DNA of 64,000 bases from Rahnella variigena (GTDB taxonomy: Bacteria > Pseudomonadota > Gammaproteobacteria > Enterobacterales > Enterobacteriaceae). Every line of letters starts with the position of its first letter. Positions within the stretch are counted from its first letter, which is position 1. Location of the stretch: the NCBI RefSeq assembly GCF_003610915.1, contig NZ_NSDJ01000001.1, forward strand, positions 868,001 to 932,000, given 5' to 3'. The position numbers were made by a program, and so were the translations under genes. Under the pieces are notes generated by a model. It was not told where the DNA came from. It saw only the letters and a program-made list of their open reading frames with translations, and ran no database searches. Positions 43,827-55,890 of the stretch are shown here, piece by piece.

Positions 43827-44000
43827 GATAAGACCTTTTTTGCGAGAGTGTTTCCAGACGCGTAATGTAACATCTGAAACGGCGCGTGGGGAATCCGGCC
43901 TGCGTTCCGGGATAAGAATTGCGCTGTAAAGCCAGTCAATCTCAGCCGACGTTTCTGCTACAATCGCCGTCCTTGTCTATCAGGTGAGCAAAAATACGCC

Positions 44001-46025
44001 ATGCGATTAAACCCCAGCCAACAAAACGCCGTCGAATTCGTCACCGGACCCTGCCTGGTTCTGGCGGGGGCTGGCTCCGGCAAAACCCGGGTCATTACCA
44101 ATAAAATCGCACACCTGATCCGTGAATGTGGTTATCAGGCACGTCACATCGCGGCCGTCACCTTTACCAATAAAGCCGCACGCGAAATGAAAGAGCGTGT
44201 CGGACAAACCCTCGGGCGCAAAGAGGCGCGGGGCTTGCTGATTGCCACCTTCCATACGCTCGGGCTGGAGATCATCAAACGCGAATTTGCCGCGCTGGGC
44301 ATGAAATCTAACTTCTCTTTATTTGATGATCAGGACCAGCTGGCGCTGCTCAAAGAGCTGAGCGAGAAATGGCTGGAGAACGATAAAACGTTATTGCAGC
44401 AACTGGTGTCGACGATCTCCAACTGGAAAAACGATCTGGTTGATCCTTCCCATGCCGCCGGTCTGGCGCGATCGGAACGCGATCAGATCTTCGCGCACTG
44501 CTACAGCCTTTATCACGACCATATGCGTGCCTGTAATATTCTCGATTTCGACGACCTGATCCTGTTGCCGACGCTGCTGTTGCAGAAAAATGAAGAAGTG
44601 CGCGAACGCTGGCAGAACAAGCTGCGTTATCTGCTGGTCGATGAATATCAGGACACCAACACCAGCCAGTACATGATGGTGAAACTGCTGGTCGGCAACC
44701 GCGCACGCTTTACGGTGGTCGGCGACGATGACCAGTCGATTTACTCCTGGCGTGGCGCACGGCCGCAAAACCTGGTGCTGCTGAAAGAAGATTTCCCGCA
44801 GTTGCAGGTCATCAAGCTGGAACAGAATTACCGTTCCACGCAGCGTATTCTGAAAGCCGCCAACATTTTGATCGCCAATAACCCGCATGTGTTCGAGAAG
44901 CGTCTGTTCTCTGAACTGGCTTATGGCGAGTCACTGAAAGTGGTGACAGCGAATAATGAAGACCATGAGGCGGAACGCGTCGTGGGTGAGCTGATCGCTC
45001 ATCACTTCATCAATAAAACAGCGTATGGCGATTACGCAATTTTATACCGCGGTAATCACCAGTCGCGCCTGTTTGAAAAAATGCTGATGCAGAACCGCAT
45101 CCCGTACCGTATTTCCGGCGGCACTTCCTTCTTCTCCCGACCGGAGATTAAAGACCTGCTGGCCTATCTGCGTGTGCTGACCAATCCCGATGACGACAGC
45201 GCTTTCCTGCGTATCGTTAACACGCCACGCCGTGAAATCGGTGCGGCTACGTTGCAGAAACTGGGGGAGTGGGCAAATCAGCGCAACAAAGGATTGTTCA
45301 AAGCCAGTTTTGATATGGGACTGAGTCAGTCTCTGACCGGTCGTGGCCTGGAATCCCTGCAACGTTTCACGCACTGGATGGGCAATATTTCCGAGCTGGC
45401 AGAACGTGAACCGGTCGCTGCCGTCAGAGATTTGATCCACGGCGTTGATTACGAAAGCTGGCTGTTCGAAACCTCGCCGAGTCCGAAAGCGGCAGAAATG
45501 CGCATGAAAAACGTCAATCAGCTGTTCAGCTGGATGACAGAAATGCTGGAAGGCACCGATCTGGATGAGCCGATGACGCTCACTCAGGTGGTCACGCGCT
45601 TTACGCTGCGCGACATGATGGAACGTGGCGAGAACGATGAAGAGCTGGATCAGGTTCAGCTGATGACGCTGCACGCCTCAAAAGGGCTGGAGTTCCCGTA
45701 TGTCTATCTGGTCGGCATGGAAGAAGGGCTGTTACCGCATCAGAGCAGTATTGATGAAGATAACGTGGATGAAGAGCGGCGTCTGGCGTACGTGGGCATC
45801 ACCCGTGCACAAAAAGAGCTGACGTTTACGCTCTGCCGCGAGCGCCGCCAGTACGGTGAGCTGATCCGCCCGGAACCGAGCCGCTTCCTGATGGAATTAC
45901 CGCAGGACGATTTGGCGTGGGAAAGTGAACGTAAGGTGGTCAGCGCCCAGGAACGCATGGTGAAAGGGCAAAGCCATCTGGAGAAAATCCGCGAACAGCT
46001 GGCGAAAGCCAGGGGCGGCAATTAG
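44001..46025 (+). CDS. rep: ATP-dependent DNA helicase Rep
   Basis: Superfamily 1A 3'-5' helicase that clears proteins ahead of replication forks. 674 residues against 673 in E. coli. Helicase motifs appear in order: Walker [14 protein letters not shown] (about residues 23-35), the [13 protein letters not shown] block, Walker [31 protein letters not shown] and the C-terminal [15 protein letters not shown] and VGITRAQ. The basic tail [11 protein letters not shown] fits the DnaB-contact region of Rep. It is flanked by ppiC and gppA, as in E. coli. Confidence 0.98.
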   Translation: MRLNPSQQNAVEFVTGPCLVLAGAGSGKTRVITNKIAHLIRECGYQARHIAAVTFTNKAAREMKERVGQTLGRKEARGLLIATFHTLGLEIIKREFAALGMKSNFSLFDDQDQLALLKELSEKWLENDKTLLQQLVSTISNWKNDLVDPSHAAGLARSERDQIFAHCYSLYHDHMRACNILDFDDLILLPTLLLQKNEEVRERWQNKLRYLLVDEYQDTNTSQYMMVKLLVGNRARFTVVGDDDQSIYSWRGARPQNLVLLKEDFPQLQVIKLEQNYRSTQRILKAANILIANNPHVFEKRLFSELAYGESLKVVTANNEDHEAERVVGELIAHHFINKTAYGDYAILYRGNHQSRLFEKMLMQNRIPYRISGGTSFFSRPEIKDLLAYLRVLTNPDDDSAFLRIVNTPRREIGAATLQKLGEWANQRNKGLFKASFDMGLSQSLTGRGLESLQRFTHWMGNISELAEREPVAAVRDLIHGVDYESWLFETSPSPKAAEMRMKNVNQLFSWMTEMLEGTDLDEPMTLTQVVTRFTLRDMMERGENDEELDQVQLMTLHASKGLEFPYVYLVGMEEGLLPHQSSIDEDNVDEERRLAYVGITRAQKELTFTLCRERRQYGELIRPEPSRFLMELPQDDLAWESERKVVSAQERMVKGQSHLEKIREQLAKARGGN

Positions 46026-46063
46026 TCGTCAGACTTTAATTATCAGATCTTAAACATGAACCA

Positions 46064-46104
46064 CAAAAAAAGCAGAGGCTGATCGCTCAGGTCTCTGCTT
46101 TTTT
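46064..46104. terminator. bidirectional terminator between rep and gppA
   Basis: AAAAAAGCAGAG pairs with CTCTGCTTTTTT, and an inner CTGA/TCAG stem extends it. A and T runs lie on the two sides, serving both convergent genes. Confidence 0.9.
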
Positions 46105-46124
46105 CATGATTTTCAAATGAACGT

Positions 46125-47615
46125 TTACTGTTCTTCGACAAACATCGGCCAGTGGACATAACTCTGCCAGTGGCTTTCCTGTTCTAACTCTTCAGCGCGC
46201 AGCGGATGCTGTTCCAGCCAGCCCTGCGGCACAATCACACTCAGCTCATCATCATTGGCGCGTAAACGCACCGCAGGCAATGTGTCGTCGCGGCGGCGGC
46301 TGGCAAAGATAATCGCCAGTCGCATAATGCGGCAAAGACGCTGAGCCTGACGCGGCGGTACGGCATTTTGCTCATTCAGCAGCGGCAAATCCAGCGTGCC
46401 ATTCTGATTTTGCAAAAGCGTTGCCAGCAGCTTTTTCTGCGCAGGCGTGAAGCCCGGCAAATCCAGATGACGAATAAGATACGCGGCGTGATGCGGCGCT
46501 TTTTTGAAATCGACACTCAGTCCGATTTCGTGGATCAGGCAAGCACTGTTGAGTAAGTCACGGGCGCGGGCATCCAGTTTCCATTCCTGAGCCACCTGCA
46601 GCGAGAAATTCTCTGCCAGCTGAGCGACGCGTTCGGCCTGTTCATTATCGAGCAGGTAACGGCGTTGCAGATTCCGCAGCGTACGCTGACGGATATCCTG
46701 TTCAATCGGCAAATGCAGCATGCCGTAAACCAGACCTTCACGCAGCGCGCCGCCAGCGAGTGTCATGGTTTCGATGTTCAGCGTTTTGAAAATGGCGATC
46801 AGAATGGACAGTCCGCTGGGGAAAACCAGCGCACGTTCAAGAGTCAGGCCTTCAATCTCCAGCTCTTCCAGTTTGCCGCACTGTATGGCGCGCTGTTTGA
46901 GTTGCTGAAGCTTAGGCAGCGTGATGCGTTCATCCATGCCCTGAGCGACCATGATTTCCTGCAATGCCTGCACGGTTCCGGAAGCCCCGACGCAAATCTG
47001 CCAGCCATTGGCAATCAGCTCAGGTGAAACAGGCAAGATCATGTCGATCGCGGCCTGTTCAGCCTGATCGAAGTTTTCTTTGGCCAGATTGCGGTCTGCA
47101 AAATAACGCTCAAGCCAGGTCACACAGCCCATGGAAAGACTGAACAGCGTGGTGGCCTGCGCGCCAACACCGGTGACCAGTTCTGTGCTGCCGCCACCAA
47201 TATCAACAACCAGACGTTTATCCGGGCCGCCCGTCGTATGGGCAACGCCGTGATAAATCAGACGCGCTTCTTCTTCACCGGTGATGACCTGAATCGGACA
47301 GCCAAGGATTTCCTGCGCTTTACCCAGAAATTCGTCGGCATTACTGGCAAGCCGCAGCGTTGCGGTAGCAACGACGCGGATTTGGTCGCGGGGGATATCC
47401 TGCAATCTTTCAGAAAATAGCTTCAGGCATTGCCATCCGCGCTGCATCGCATCCTGAGAAAGCAGGTTTTGCTTATCCAGACCCGCTGCCAGACGCACTT
47501 TGCGCTTAATTCTGGCGAGGGTCTGGATACTGCCTGCCACCTCACGAACAACCAGCATGTGAAAGCTGTTAGAGCCCAGATCAATCGCTGCATACAGTGA
47601 GGTGGAGCTTAGCAT
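46125..47615 (-). CDS. gppA: guanosine-5'-triphosphate,3'-diphosphate pyrophosphatase
   Basis: Converts pppGpp to ppGpp in the stringent response and has exopolyphosphatase activity. 496 residues; the ASKHA ATPase-like start [20 protein letters not shown] and phosphate loops [14 protein letters not shown] and [16 protein letters not shown] are intact, with an HD-like C-terminal domain. It begins six bases after rhlB and is surely co-transcribed with it. Confidence 0.97.
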   Translation of the reverse strand: MLSSTSLYAAIDLGSNSFHMLVVREVAGSIQTLARIKRKVRLAAGLDKQNLLSQDAMQRGWQCLKLFSERLQDIPRDQIRVVATATLRLASNADEFLGKAQEILGCPIQVITGEEEARLIYHGVAHTTGGPDKRLVVDIGGGSTELVTGVGAQATTLFSLSMGCVTWLERYFADRNLAKENFDQAEQAAIDMILPVSPELIANGWQICVGASGTVQALQEIMVAQGMDERITLPKLQQLKQRAIQCGKLEELEIEGLTLERALVFPSGLSILIAIFKTLNIETMTLAGGALREGLVYGMLHLPIEQDIRQRTLRNLQRRYLLDNEQAERVAQLAENFSLQVAQEWKLDARARDLLNSACLIHEIGLSVDFKKAPHHAAYLIRHLDLPGFTPAQKKLLATLLQNQNGTLDLPLLNEQNAVPPRQAQRLCRIMRLAIIFASRRRDDTLPAVRLRANDDELSVIVPQGWLEQHPLRAEELEQESHWQSYVHWPMFVEEQ

Positions 47616-47621
47616 AGGTTA

Positions 47622-48914
47622 TCAGCCCGGACGTTTACGGTTGCTACGTGGTGCACTGCTGCGACGTGAAGACGAATTGCTGTTGCGACGCGGGCCGTTA
47701 CCGGTACGCGAGCGGGCAAGACGTTTTGCAGGAGGCAAATCAGTTAACAGCGCATCGCTGTTATATTTACTGACCGGAATGCTGTGGCCGGTGTACGTTT
47801 CAATCGCCGGCAGATTCAGGGCATATTCTTCACAGGCCAGGCTGATGGAATGACCGCTCAGTCCCGCGCGACCGGTACGGCCAATGCGGTGTACGTAGTC
47901 TTCACAGTCGTCAGGCAGGTCATAGTTAAAGACGTGCGTTACGGCAGGAATGTGCAAACCACGGGCAGCAACGTCAGTCGCCACCAAAATATCGATCGTG
48001 CCTTTGGTGAAATCTTCCAGAACGCGCAGACGTTTTTTCTGCGGAACGTCGCCGGTCAGCAAGCCAACGCGATGACCATCGGCAGCCAGATGGCCCCAGA
48101 CGTCTTCACAGCGGTGTTTGGTGTTCGCGAAGATAATGCAACGGTCTGGCCATTCTTCTTCAATCAGCGTCTGTAACAGGCGCATTTTTTCTTCGTTTGA
48201 AGGATAGAACAGTTCTTCCTGAATACGGTGACCGGTTTTTTGTTCCGGTTCGATTTCAATCGACTCGGCATTGTTCATGTTTTCGAACGCCAGTTCTTTC
48301 ACACGATAGGAAAGGGTTGCTGAGAACAGCATGTTCAGGCGTTGATTAGCAGGTGGCATCCGGCGGAACAACCAGCGGATATCTTTGATGAAGCCCAGAT
48401 CGAACATGCGGTCTGCTTCATCCAGCACCACTACCTGGATTGCGCCCAGGTCGATATGGTTCTGTTTAGTGTAATCGATTAAACGGCCAGTGGTTCCGAT
48501 CAGGATGTCCACGCCGCTCTCCAGCACTTTAAGCTGTTTGTCGTAACCGTCGCCGCCATAGGCCAGACCTAGTTTCAGTCCGGTAGATTCAGATAATGCT
48601 TCGGCGTCGGAATGGATCTGCACCGCGAGTTCACGCGTAGGTGCCATGATCAAGGCACGCGGCTGGTTAGTCTGACGACCTTCCGCAGCAGGGTGAGAAA
48701 GCAGATAATGGAAAGTAGACGCTAGAAAAGCCAGCGTCTTGCCGGTACCGGTTTGCGCCTGACCTGCAACATCACGCCCAGCGAGCGTGATCGGCAATGC
48801 CAATGCCTGAATAGGCGTGCAGTAATGGAACCCTTTCTTTTCAAGGGCTTCTACTGCCAGCGGGTGCAGGGCGAAGTCGGAAAACTTCTGTTCGGTCAAG
48901 TGTGTTTTGCTCAT
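47622..48914 (-). CDS. rhlB: ATP-dependent RNA helicase RhlB
   Basis: DEAD-box helicase of the RNA degradosome, which binds RNase E and unwinds structured mRNA. 430 residues against 421 in E. coli. Motifs in order: Q motif with [62 protein letters not shown] and [12 protein letters not shown]. The C-terminal tail is rich in R, S and N, as expected for the RNA-binding and degradosome arm. It is divergent from trxA and upstream of gppA. Confidence 0.98.
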   Translation of the reverse strand: MSKTHLTEQKFSDFALHPLAVEALEKKGFHYCTPIQALALPITLAGRDVAGQAQTGTGKTLAFLASTFHYLLSHPAAEGRQTNQPRALIMAPTRELAVQIHSDAEALSESTGLKLGLAYGGDGYDKQLKVLESGVDILIGTTGRLIDYTKQNHIDLGAIQVVVLDEADRMFDLGFIKDIRWLFRRMPPANQRLNMLFSATLSYRVKELAFENMNNAESIEIEPEQKTGHRIQEELFYPSNEEKMRLLQTLIEEEWPDRCIIFANTKHRCEDVWGHLAADGHRVGLLTGDVPQKKRLRVLEDFTKGTIDILVATDVAARGLHIPAVTHVFNYDLPDDCEDYVHRIGRTGRAGLSGHSISLACEEYALNLPAIETYTGHSIPVSKYNSDALLTDLPPAKRLARSRTGNGPRRNSNSSSRRSSAPRSNRKRPG

Positions 48915-49031
48915 AGTGTGGTAGAATATCAGCTAACTATTGCTTTACGAAAGCGTATCCGGTGAAATAAAGTCAACCTGATGTTGGTTAATGCTACATC
49001 AACAAGGTAAAGATAATCCTTTGGAGTAAAC

Positions 49032-49358
49032 ATGAGCGATAAAATTATTCACCTGACCGATGACAGTTTCGACAACGACGTATTGAAAGCCGAAGGGCTG
49101 GTGCTGGTCGATTTTTGGGCAGAGTGGTGCGGACCATGCAAAATGATCGCTCCAATTCTGGATGAAATTGCCACTGAGTTCGAAGGCAAGCTGACCATCG
49201 CGAAACTGAATATCGATGAAAACCCAGGTACTGCACCTAAATACGGCATCCGTGGTATTCCTACCCTGCTGTTATTTAAAGGCGGCGAAGTCGCAGCAAC
49301 TAAAGTTGGCGCACTGTCGAAAGGTCAGCTGAAAGAGTTCTTAACAGCTAATCTGTAA
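49032..49358 (+). CDS. trxA: thioredoxin 1
   Basis: General dithiol reductant of the cytoplasm. 108 residues with the active site WCGPCK (cysteines 33 and 36), the cis-proline in RGIPTLLLF and the C-terminal [19 protein letters not shown] lies a few bases before the ATG. The order rhlB-trxA-rho is conserved in E. coli. No classical terminator follows; a long hairpin at 49379-49428 lies just past the stop. Confidence 0.98.
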   Translation: MSDKIIHLTDDSFDNDVLKAEGLVLVDFWAEWCGPCKMIAPILDEIATEFEGKLTIAKLNIDENPGTAPKYGIRGIPTLLLFKGGEVAATKVGALSKGQLKEFLTANL

Positions 49359-49773
49359 TAGGTCCGGATGACCCAAGCCAGGTGTTTAGCGGGCTGCCGT
49401 GTTTTTCACATTGTCCGCTAGACGCCTGTCAAGAAGCGTGCTAAGTTTACGCTTACTGCAAATAGAGCTTACCTGTAGTTTGATTCTTACGTTTTACTCT
49501 GTTGTGTCAAAAACATCTGCCTATAAAGTTTCTTTGAATAATAATTAAATTGAACTGGCACTGTGCTTGACCATCTAACGGTTTTGACAAAATCGGCTTT
49601 AAGACACCTTCAATATCAGCATTACCCCTCAAGAATCGCCCGCGTGCGACTGCCTGCGGCTGGATTTCTGGGCTGTTATTTAAGTGTCATACAATAAACA
49701 GGCATGGATGACCCTGCCATACCCATTCACGACAGATGTTCGAGACATACCCCGAGTTTAAGAACCCACCATT
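49359..49773 (+). other. trxA-rho spacer and rho leader
   Basis: 415 bases without a supportable gene. A 14-bp stem with two G-T pairs (CAGGTGTTTAGCGG and CCGCTAGACGCCTG, 49379-49428) follows trxA but lacks a T run. A smaller stem AAGCGT/ACGCTT is at 49434-49454. The pyrimidine-rich stretch 49610-49645 could be Rho-binding leader RNA, since rho is autogenously attenuated in E. coli. I could not identify a RhoL peptide. Confidence 0.6.
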
Positions 49774-51033
49774 ATGAATCTTACCGAATTAAAGAATACG
49801 CCGGTCTCTGACCTGATTGCACTCGGCGAAAATATGGGACTGGAAAACCAGGCCCGCATGCGCAAGCAAGACATTATCTTTTCAATATTGAAGCAGCATG
49901 CGAAAAGCGGAGAAGACATCTTCGGTGATGGCGTACTGGAGATATTGCAGGATGGATTTGGTTTCCTCCGCTCCGGAGACAGTTCCTACCTCGCAGGCCC
50001 CGACGACATCTACGTATCACCAAGCCAAATCCGCCGCTTCAACCTTCGCACTGGCGACACCATTTCCGGTAAAATCCGCCCACCTAAAGAAGGTGAACGT
50101 TATTTTGCCCTGTTGAAAGTTAACGAAGTTAACTACGACAAACCCGAAAACGCCCGCAGCAAAATCCTGTTCGAAAACTTAACCCCTCTGCATGCAAATT
50201 CACGTCTGCGTATGGAACGTGGTAACGGTTCAACAGAAGATTTGACCGCTCGCGTACTCGACTTAGCCTCTCCGATTGGCCGTGGCCAACGTGGTCTGAT
50301 TGTTGCACCGCCGAAAGCCGGTAAAACCATGCTGCTGCAAAACATCGCGACCAGCATTGCGTACAACCATCCTGATTGCGTACTGATGGTTCTGCTGATT
50401 GACGAACGTCCGGAAGAAGTGACCGAGATGCAACGTCTGGTAAAAGGCGAAGTTATCGCTTCTACCTTTGACGAACCGGCATCCCGTCACGTGCAGGTAG
50501 CCGAAATGGTTATCGAGAAGGCGAAGCGTCTGGTTGAGCATAAGAAAGACGTGATCATTTTGCTGGACTCCATCACCCGTCTGGCGCGTGCCTACAACAC
50601 CGTGGTTCCAGCGTCAGGTAAAGTCCTGACCGGTGGTGTGGACGCCAACGCCCTGCACCGTCCGAAACGTTTCTTCGGTGCTGCACGTAACGTGGAAGAG
50701 GGTGGAAGCCTGACTATCATCGCTACGGCGCTGGTCGATACCGGTTCTAAAATGGATGAAGTTATCTATGAAGAATTCAAAGGTACCGGCAACATGGAAC
50801 TGCATCTGGCGCGTAAAATCGCTGAAAAACGTGTATTCCCTGCGATTGACTACAACCGCTCAGGTACCCGTAAAGAAGAGCTGCTGACCACGTCTGAAGA
50901 GCTGCAAAAAATGTGGATCCTGCGCAAAATCATTCATCCGATGGGTGAGATTGATGCGATGGAATTCCTCATTAACAAGCTCGCCATGACCAAAACCAAT
51001 GACGACTTCTTCGACATGATGAAACGGTCGTAA
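49774..51033 (+). CDS. rho: transcription termination factor Rho
   Basis: Hexameric RNA-dependent ATPase that ends transcription of unstructured, untranslated RNA. 419 residues, exactly the E. coli length. The N-terminal RNA-binding domain includes GFGFLR and [16 protein letters not shown]; the motor domain has the P-loop [12 protein letters not shown] (about 175-186), [13 protein letters not shown], the Q loop and [11 protein letters not shown], and the R loop [18 protein letters not shown]. The CCACCATT leader just before the ATG has no strong Shine-Dalgarno, as I recall for E. coli rho. Confidence 0.99.
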   Translation: MNLTELKNTPVSDLIALGENMGLENQARMRKQDIIFSILKQHAKSGEDIFGDGVLEILQDGFGFLRSGDSSYLAGPDDIYVSPSQIRRFNLRTGDTISGKIRPPKEGERYFALLKVNEVNYDKPENARSKILFENLTPLHANSRLRMERGNGSTEDLTARVLDLASPIGRGQRGLIVAPPKAGKTMLLQNIATSIAYNHPDCVLMVLLIDERPEEVTEMQRLVKGEVIASTFDEPASRHVQVAEMVIEKAKRLVEHKKDVIILLDSITRLARAYNTVVPASGKVLTGGVDANALHRPKRFFGAARNVEEGGSLTIIATALVDTGSKMDEVIYEEFKGTGNMELHLARKIAEKRVFPAIDYNRSGTRKEELLTTSEELQKMWILRKIIHPMGEIDAMEFLINKLAMTKTNDDFFDMMKRS

Positions 51034-51053
51034 TTTGGTGTAAAACTCAGTCT

Positions 51054-51081
51054 AACGCCACGCTCAGTCGTGGCGTTTTTT
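51054..51081 (+). terminator. intrinsic terminator after rho
   Basis: AACGCCACG/CGTGGCGTT with loop CTCAGT, followed by TTTTTGC. It separates rho from the ECA cluster; the 288-base gap to wecA otherwise shows no gene and should hold the wec promoter. Confidence 0.92.
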
Positions 51082-51321
51082 GCTTTTGGTAGCTACCATA
51101 ATGCTACTTTGGAAAGATGGTCAGACTATTCGGATAATAGCTGATGGTTTTTCACATGCCCTTTCTTTACTTTGTCGGTAGATTGCCCGAGAAATGGCAG
51201 CAGATAAGGTCTTGCCCGAGACAAAACCATAACTGTCACCATAGGATATGATTTAAGGCTGTGAGGTTTATGATGTTTTCCATTCCCCGCACCTTATTTT
51301 TGCAGAAGAGATCTCTTAACT

Positions 51322-52407
51322 GTGAATTTACTCAATATGAGTACTGAGCTAGCTGTTGTCTTCGTATTTTCATTCCTCTTTTTGTTCGTTGCCCGGAAGG
51401 TTGCGAATAAAATAGGACTCGTTGATAAACCCAATTTTCGTAAACGTCACCAGGGGTTGATCCCGCTGGTGGGCGGCATTTCTGTCTATGCAGGCGTTTG
51501 CTTTGCCTTTCTGATCACCAATTACACCATTCCACATGGCAAGCTTTATCTTGCCTGCGCCGGTTTGCTGGTGCTCGTCGGTGCGCTGGACGACCGTTAC
51601 GATATCAGTGTCAAAACCCGTGCCATGGTTCAGGCCGTCGTCGCTATCGCGATGATGAGTTTCGCTAACCTCGATCTGCGCAGCCTCGGCCATCTGATTG
51701 GCCCGTGGGAAATGGTATTAGGTCCGTTCGGCTATCTCATCACATTGTTTGCGGTATGGGCCGCTATCAATGCTTTCAATATGGTCGATGGTATCGACGG
51801 ATTACTGGGCGGCCTGTCTTGTGTCAGCTTCGGCTCATTAGGCATCATCATGTATGACAGCGGGCATATGGAGCTGGCGCTCTGGTGCTTTGCGATGATT
51901 GCCGCCATCGTTCCTTATATTTTGCTCAATCTGGGTGTTTTGGGGCCGCGCTATAAAGTCTTTATGGGCGATGCGGGCAGCACACTGATTGGTTTCACCG
52001 TGATTTGGATCCTTTTGCAAAGTACGCAAGGCGAATCCCATCCGATGAATCCGGTGACCGCGCTGTGGCTTATCGCCATTCCGCTGATGGACATGGTTGC
52101 CATCATGTATCGCCGCTTGCGCAAAGGAATGAGCCCGTTCTCTGCTGACCGCCAGCACATTCATCATTTGATCATGCGGGCAGGTTTTACTTCCCGTCAG
52201 GCCTTTGTTCTGATCACATTAGCGGCGGCGCTCCTCGCGGCCGTCGGCGTCATTGGCGAGCACCTGAGTTTTGTACCTGAATGGGTCATGCTGGCCTTAT
52301 TTTTTGTTGCCTTCCTGTTGTATGGCATCTGCATCAAGCACGCCTGGCGTGTGGCGCGGTTTATTAAACGTATTAAAAGGCGTTTGCGCCGTTCCTCTAA
52401 TCAATAA
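51322..52407 (+). CDS. wecA: undecaprenyl-phosphate GlcNAc-1-phosphate transferase
   Basis: Integral membrane enzyme that loads GlcNAc-1-phosphate onto undecaprenyl phosphate, starting enterobacterial common antigen and many O antigens. 361 residues with about eleven hydrophobic segments. Conserved cytoplasmic loops are visible: GLVDKPNFRKRHQG, LDDRYDISVK, NAFNMVDGIDGL, FMGDAGS and the histidine motif DRQHIHH. The start is GTG 51322 (MNLLNMSTEL), aligned with E. coli. First gene of the ECA cluster. Confidence 0.97.
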   Translation: MNLLNMSTELAVVFVFSFLFLFVARKVANKIGLVDKPNFRKRHQGLIPLVGGISVYAGVCFAFLITNYTIPHGKLYLACAGLLVLVGALDDRYDISVKTRAMVQAVVAIAMMSFANLDLRSLGHLIGPWEMVLGPFGYLITLFAVWAAINAFNMVDGIDGLLGGLSCVSFGSLGIIMYDSGHMELALWCFAMIAAIVPYILLNLGVLGPRYKVFMGDAGSTLIGFTVIWILLQSTQGESHPMNPVTALWLIAIPLMDMVAIMYRRLRKGMSPFSADRQHIHHLIMRAGFTSRQAFVLITLAAALLAAVGVIGEHLSFVPEWVMLALFFVAFLLYGICIKHAWRVARFIKRIKRRLRRSSNQ

Positions 52408-52436
52408 TCACTCTCTTAAGCAGGGGCATACTGGCT

Positions 52437-53504
52437 GTGGATAAACCAGAAATGATCAGAAACCAGAACGAACACGACATCGAGAATGAACTCGATATTC
52501 GCGGCCTGTGCTGCACGCTATGGAACGGTAAATTCTGGATTGCTGGCCTGGCGATACTGTTTGCTTTGGTGGCACTGGGTTCGTCTTATCTGATGAAACA
52601 GGAGTGGAGTTCCACGGCGATCACCGACCGCCCGACAGTGAATAATCTGTCTTCCTATTTTTCCCAGGCACAGTTCCTGCGCAATTTAGATATCCGTAAT
52701 GCGCCGCAATCGGACGTTAACCGTCCGGCGATTTCTGATGAAGCATATAACGAGTTTGTTATGCAGCTGGCAGCGTACGACACACGTCGTGATTTCTGGA
52801 TGCAAAGTCCTTATTACAAGCAGCGTCAGGAGAATGACCCGCGTGCCGATGCCGTTCTGCTCGATGAACTGATCAACGACATTCAGTTTACGGCGCGTGA
52901 TGCGGCTAAAGTGCCGAATGATATTGTTAAGCTGACAGCGGAAAACGCCACCGACGCCAATAAGCTGCTGCGTCAGTATGTTGATTTCGCCAGTCATCGC
53001 GCGGCACAGCATTTATATGATGAGCTGGAAGGCGCATGGGCGGCTCGTACACAGTCCATGAAAGCCCAGGTGAAGCGTCAGGAAGCCGTGGCGCAGGCAG
53101 TTTTCGCCCGCACGACAAACACCACTGAACAGGCACTTAAGATAGCTCAGCAGCAAAATATCAATAAAAGCGTGACCGATACGCCTGCCGAAGAACTGCC
53201 GAATTCCGATATGTTCCTGCTGGGCGTGCCGATGTTGAAAGCCCGTCTGGAATTATTGCAGGCTTCAGGTCCGGGGTTTGATCTTGATTACGACCAGAAC
53301 CGCGCGATGCTTTCAACACTGAATGTCGGCCCTACGCTCACCGCGAAATTCCAGACCTATCGTTATCTGAGAACGCCGGAAGAGCCAGTAAAACGTGACA
53401 GTCCCCGCAGGGTATTACTGATGATTATGTGGGGCATTGTCGGTGGTCTAATCGGGGCTGGCGTGGCCCTGACTCGCCGTAAAAATAAGAGAAACACATT
53501 GTGA
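52437..53504 (+). CDS. wzzE: ECA polysaccharide chain-length regulator
   Basis: Inner membrane co-polymerase that sets the ECA chain length with WzyE. 355 residues: a cytoplasmic N terminus, a membrane span near residues 34-52, a long periplasmic coiled region and a C-terminal span ([19 protein letters not shown]). The block [15 protein letters not shown] before the second span is the Wzz proline-rich motif. The start is GTG 52437; an ATG at 52452 is an alternative. It overlaps wecB by four bases. Confidence 0.95.
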   Translation: MDKPEMIRNQNEHDIENELDIRGLCCTLWNGKFWIAGLAILFALVALGSSYLMKQEWSSTAITDRPTVNNLSSYFSQAQFLRNLDIRNAPQSDVNRPAISDEAYNEFVMQLAAYDTRRDFWMQSPYYKQRQENDPRADAVLLDELINDIQFTARDAAKVPNDIVKLTAENATDANKLLRQYVDFASHRAAQHLYDELEGAWAARTQSMKAQVKRQEAVAQAVFARTTNTTEQALKIAQQQNINKSVTDTPAEELPNSDMFLLGVPMLKARLELLQASGPGFDLDYDQNRAMLSTLNVGPTLTAKFQTYRYLRTPEEPVKRDSPRRVLLMIMWGIVGGLIGAGVALTRRKNKRNTL

Positions 53505-54631
53505 AAGTGTTGACGATTTTCGGCACCCGTCCGGAGGCCATTAAAATGGCCCCGCTGGTGCTCGCTTTGTCGCAGGATGCGGCATTTGAATCCAAAGTTT
53601 GTGTCACGGCCCAGCACCGTGAAATGCTTGACCAGGTATTACGCCTCTTTGAAATTACGCCGGATTATGATCTTAATGTCATGAAACCGGGGCAGGGGCT
53701 GACGGAAATTACCAGCCGCATCCTGACCGGGCTGAAGCCTGTGCTGGATGAATTCCAGCCTGATGTAGTTCTGGTGCATGGCGATACGACGACGACATTG
53801 TCGGCTAGCCTTGCTGCGTTTTATCACCAGATCCCTGTCGGTCATGTTGAGGCCGGATTGCGTACCGGCGATCTCTCTTCTCCCTGGCCGGAAGAAGGCA
53901 ACCGTCTGCTGACCGGGCATCTGGCTAAGTGGCATTTCGCGCCGACGGAAAACGCCCGCGCAAATTTACAGCAGGAAAATATTGCTCCGCAGGGCATTTT
54001 TGTCACCGGCAATACCGTGATTGATGCACTGCTGTGGGTACGCGATCGCTTTAGCAGTGATGCGTCGCTGGCTCAGCAACTGGCGGATAGCTACCCGTTC
54101 CTTGATGCCGCTAAAAAGCTGATTCTGGTCACCGGCCACCGTCGTGAAAGTTTCGGGGAAGGTTTTGAGCGCATCTGCTCGGCTTTGGCGGACATTGCCC
54201 GTCAGCATCCCGACGTACAAATCGTGTATCCGGTCCATCTCAATCCGAACGTCAGTGAACCGGTGAACCGCATTCTGCAAGGCATTGATAATATTGTTCT
54301 GATTGATCCGCAGGACTATCTGCCGTTTGTCTATCTGATGGATAAAGCGTATCTGATCCTCACCGATTCCGGTGGCGTGCAGGAAGAAGCGCCGTCGCTG
54401 GGCAAGCCCGTGCTGGTGATGCGTGAAACTACCGAACGTCCGGAAGCGGTTGATGCCGGAACGGTGCGGCTGGTAGGGACAGATCCCGCTAAAATAGTTG
54501 AGGAAGTGAATCGCCTGCTGAACGATGAAAACGAATACAACAGCATGAGCCGGGCGCACAATCCTTACGGTGACGGGCATGCCTGTCGCCACATTCTTGA
54601 CGCTTTGAAGAATCATTGGGTATCACAATGA
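53501..54631 (+). CDS. wecB: UDP-GlcNAc 2-epimerase (non-hydrolysing)
   Basis: Converts UDP-GlcNAc to UDP-ManNAc for ECA. 376 residues as in E. coli, from a GTG start overlapping the wzzE stop. Fingerprints are [14 protein letters not shown] at the N terminus, [39 protein letters not shown] and [20 protein letters not shown]. Next in the pathway is WecC, encoded with a four-base overlap. Confidence 0.98.
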   Translation: MKVLTIFGTRPEAIKMAPLVLALSQDAAFESKVCVTAQHREMLDQVLRLFEITPDYDLNVMKPGQGLTEITSRILTGLKPVLDEFQPDVVLVHGDTTTTLSASLAAFYHQIPVGHVEAGLRTGDLSSPWPEEGNRLLTGHLAKWHFAPTENARANLQQENIAPQGIFVTGNTVIDALLWVRDRFSSDASLAQQLADSYPFLDAAKKLILVTGHRRESFGEGFERICSALADIARQHPDVQIVYPVHLNPNVSEPVNRILQGIDNIVLIDPQDYLPFVYLMDKAYLILTDSGGVQEEAPSLGKPVLVMRETTERPEAVDAGTVRLVGTDPAKIVEEVNRLLNDENEYNSMSRAHNPYGDGHACRHILDALKNHWVSQ

Positions 54632-55890
54632 GTTTTGACATTATTTCTGTTATTGGCCTGGGTTACATCGGTTTACCTACCGCCGCCGCTTTCGCCTCCC
54701 GTCAGAAAAAAGTGGTAGGTGTGGATATCAATCAGCACGCTGTGGAAACCATTAACCGCGGGGCTATCCATATTGTTGAGCCAGACCTTGATGTGCTGGT
54801 AAAGCGTGCGGTTGAAGACGGTTTCCTGCGCGCAACGACGCAGCCTGAACCGGCTGATGCGTTCCTGATTGCCGTGCCGACGCCATTTAAGGGCGATCAT
54901 TTGCCGGATATGAAATTCGTCGAATCTGCCGCCCGCTCGCTGGCGCCGGTTCTGAAAAAAGGCGATCTGATTATTCTGGAATCCACTTCACCGGTCGGTG
55001 CGACAGAGCAAATGGCGCAGTGGCTGGCAGAAGCGCGTCCTGATCTGAGCTTCCCGCAGCAGGCCGGTGAGCAGTCTGATATCAACGTCGCCTACTGTCC
55101 TGAACGTGTTTTGCCTGGGCAGGTGATGGTTGAGCTGATTAAAAATGACCGCGTGATTGGCGGCATGACTTCGGTGTGTTCACAGCGAGCCAGTGACTTG
55201 TATAACATTTTCCTCGAAGGCGAATGTGTGATCACCCATTCCCGCACCGCTGAAATGTGCAAGCTGACCGAAAACAGTTTCCGTGACGTGAATATTGCCT
55301 TTGCGAACGAGCTGTCGCTGATTTGCGATGCACAGGGGATTAACGTCTGGGAACTGATTAGTCTGGCGAACCGCCATCCGCGCGTGAATATTTTACAACC
55401 CGGTCCGGGCGTCGGCGGCCACTGTATCGCGGTCGATCCGTGGTTTATCGTGGCACAAAACCCTGAGCTGGCGCGCATGATCCGCACGGCGCGTGAAGTG
55501 AACGACAGCAAACCACACTGGGTCGTTGACCGTGTGAAAGCGGCGCTGGCGGATTGCCTTACCGTGACCGGCAAGCGTGCCGCTGATATCAAAATCGCCT
55601 GCTTCGGGCTGGCGTTTAAACCGAATATTGACGATCTCCGCGAAAGTCCGGCAGTTGAAGTGACCCATCTGATTGCTGACTGGCATTCAGGCGAAACCTG
55701 GGCGGTTGAACCTAACGTTCATCAGCTTCCGTCGTCACTCGCGAACAAAGTCACGCTACAGCCTGTTGATCGTGCGTTGAAAGAAGCCGATCTGCTGGTG
55801 ATGCTGGTCGATCATAAATCGTTTAAAGCGATCCCCGCCGATCAGATCCAGCAGTCCTGGATTGTGGATACCAAAGGCGTATGGCGATAA
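54628..55890 (+). CDS. wecC: UDP-N-acetyl-D-mannosamine dehydrogenase
   Basis: Oxidises UDP-ManNAc to UDP-ManNAcA with NAD+, providing the second ECA sugar. The start is ATG 54628 ([19 protein letters not shown]), overlapping wecB by four bases; 420 residues as in E. coli. The Rossmann motif GLGYIG is at the N terminus, the catalytic cysteine lies in [13 protein letters not shown], and the C-terminal NAD-binding half has [17 protein letters not shown]. In E. coli rffG and rffH follow; here the next gene is wecD, overlapping by ten bases. Confidence 0.98.
   Translation: MSFDIISVIGLGYIGLPTAAAFASRQKKVVGVDINQHAVETINRGAIHIVEPDLDVLVKRAVEDGFLRATTQPEPADAFLIAVPTPFKGDHLPDMKFVESAARSLAPVLKKGDLIILESTSPVGATEQMAQWLAEARPDLSFPQQAGEQSDINVAYCPERVLPGQVMVELIKNDRVIGGMTSVCSQRASDLYNIFLEGECVITHSRTAEMCKLTENSFRDVNIAFANELSLICDAQGINVWELISLANRHPRVNILQPGPGVGGHCIAVDPWFIVAQNPELARMIRTAREVNDSKPHWVVDRVKAALADCLTVTGKRAADIKIACFGLAFKPNIDDLRESPAVEVTHLIADWHSGETWAVEPNVHQLPSSLANKVTLQPVDRALKEADLLVMLVDHKSFKAIPADQIQQSWIVDTKGVWR

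Noticed and set aside
49370..49423. 17-codon frame MTQARCLAGCRVFHIVR after trxA
   Set aside because: No ribosome site and no similarity to the known RhoL; it lies within the hairpin region and is probably chance.
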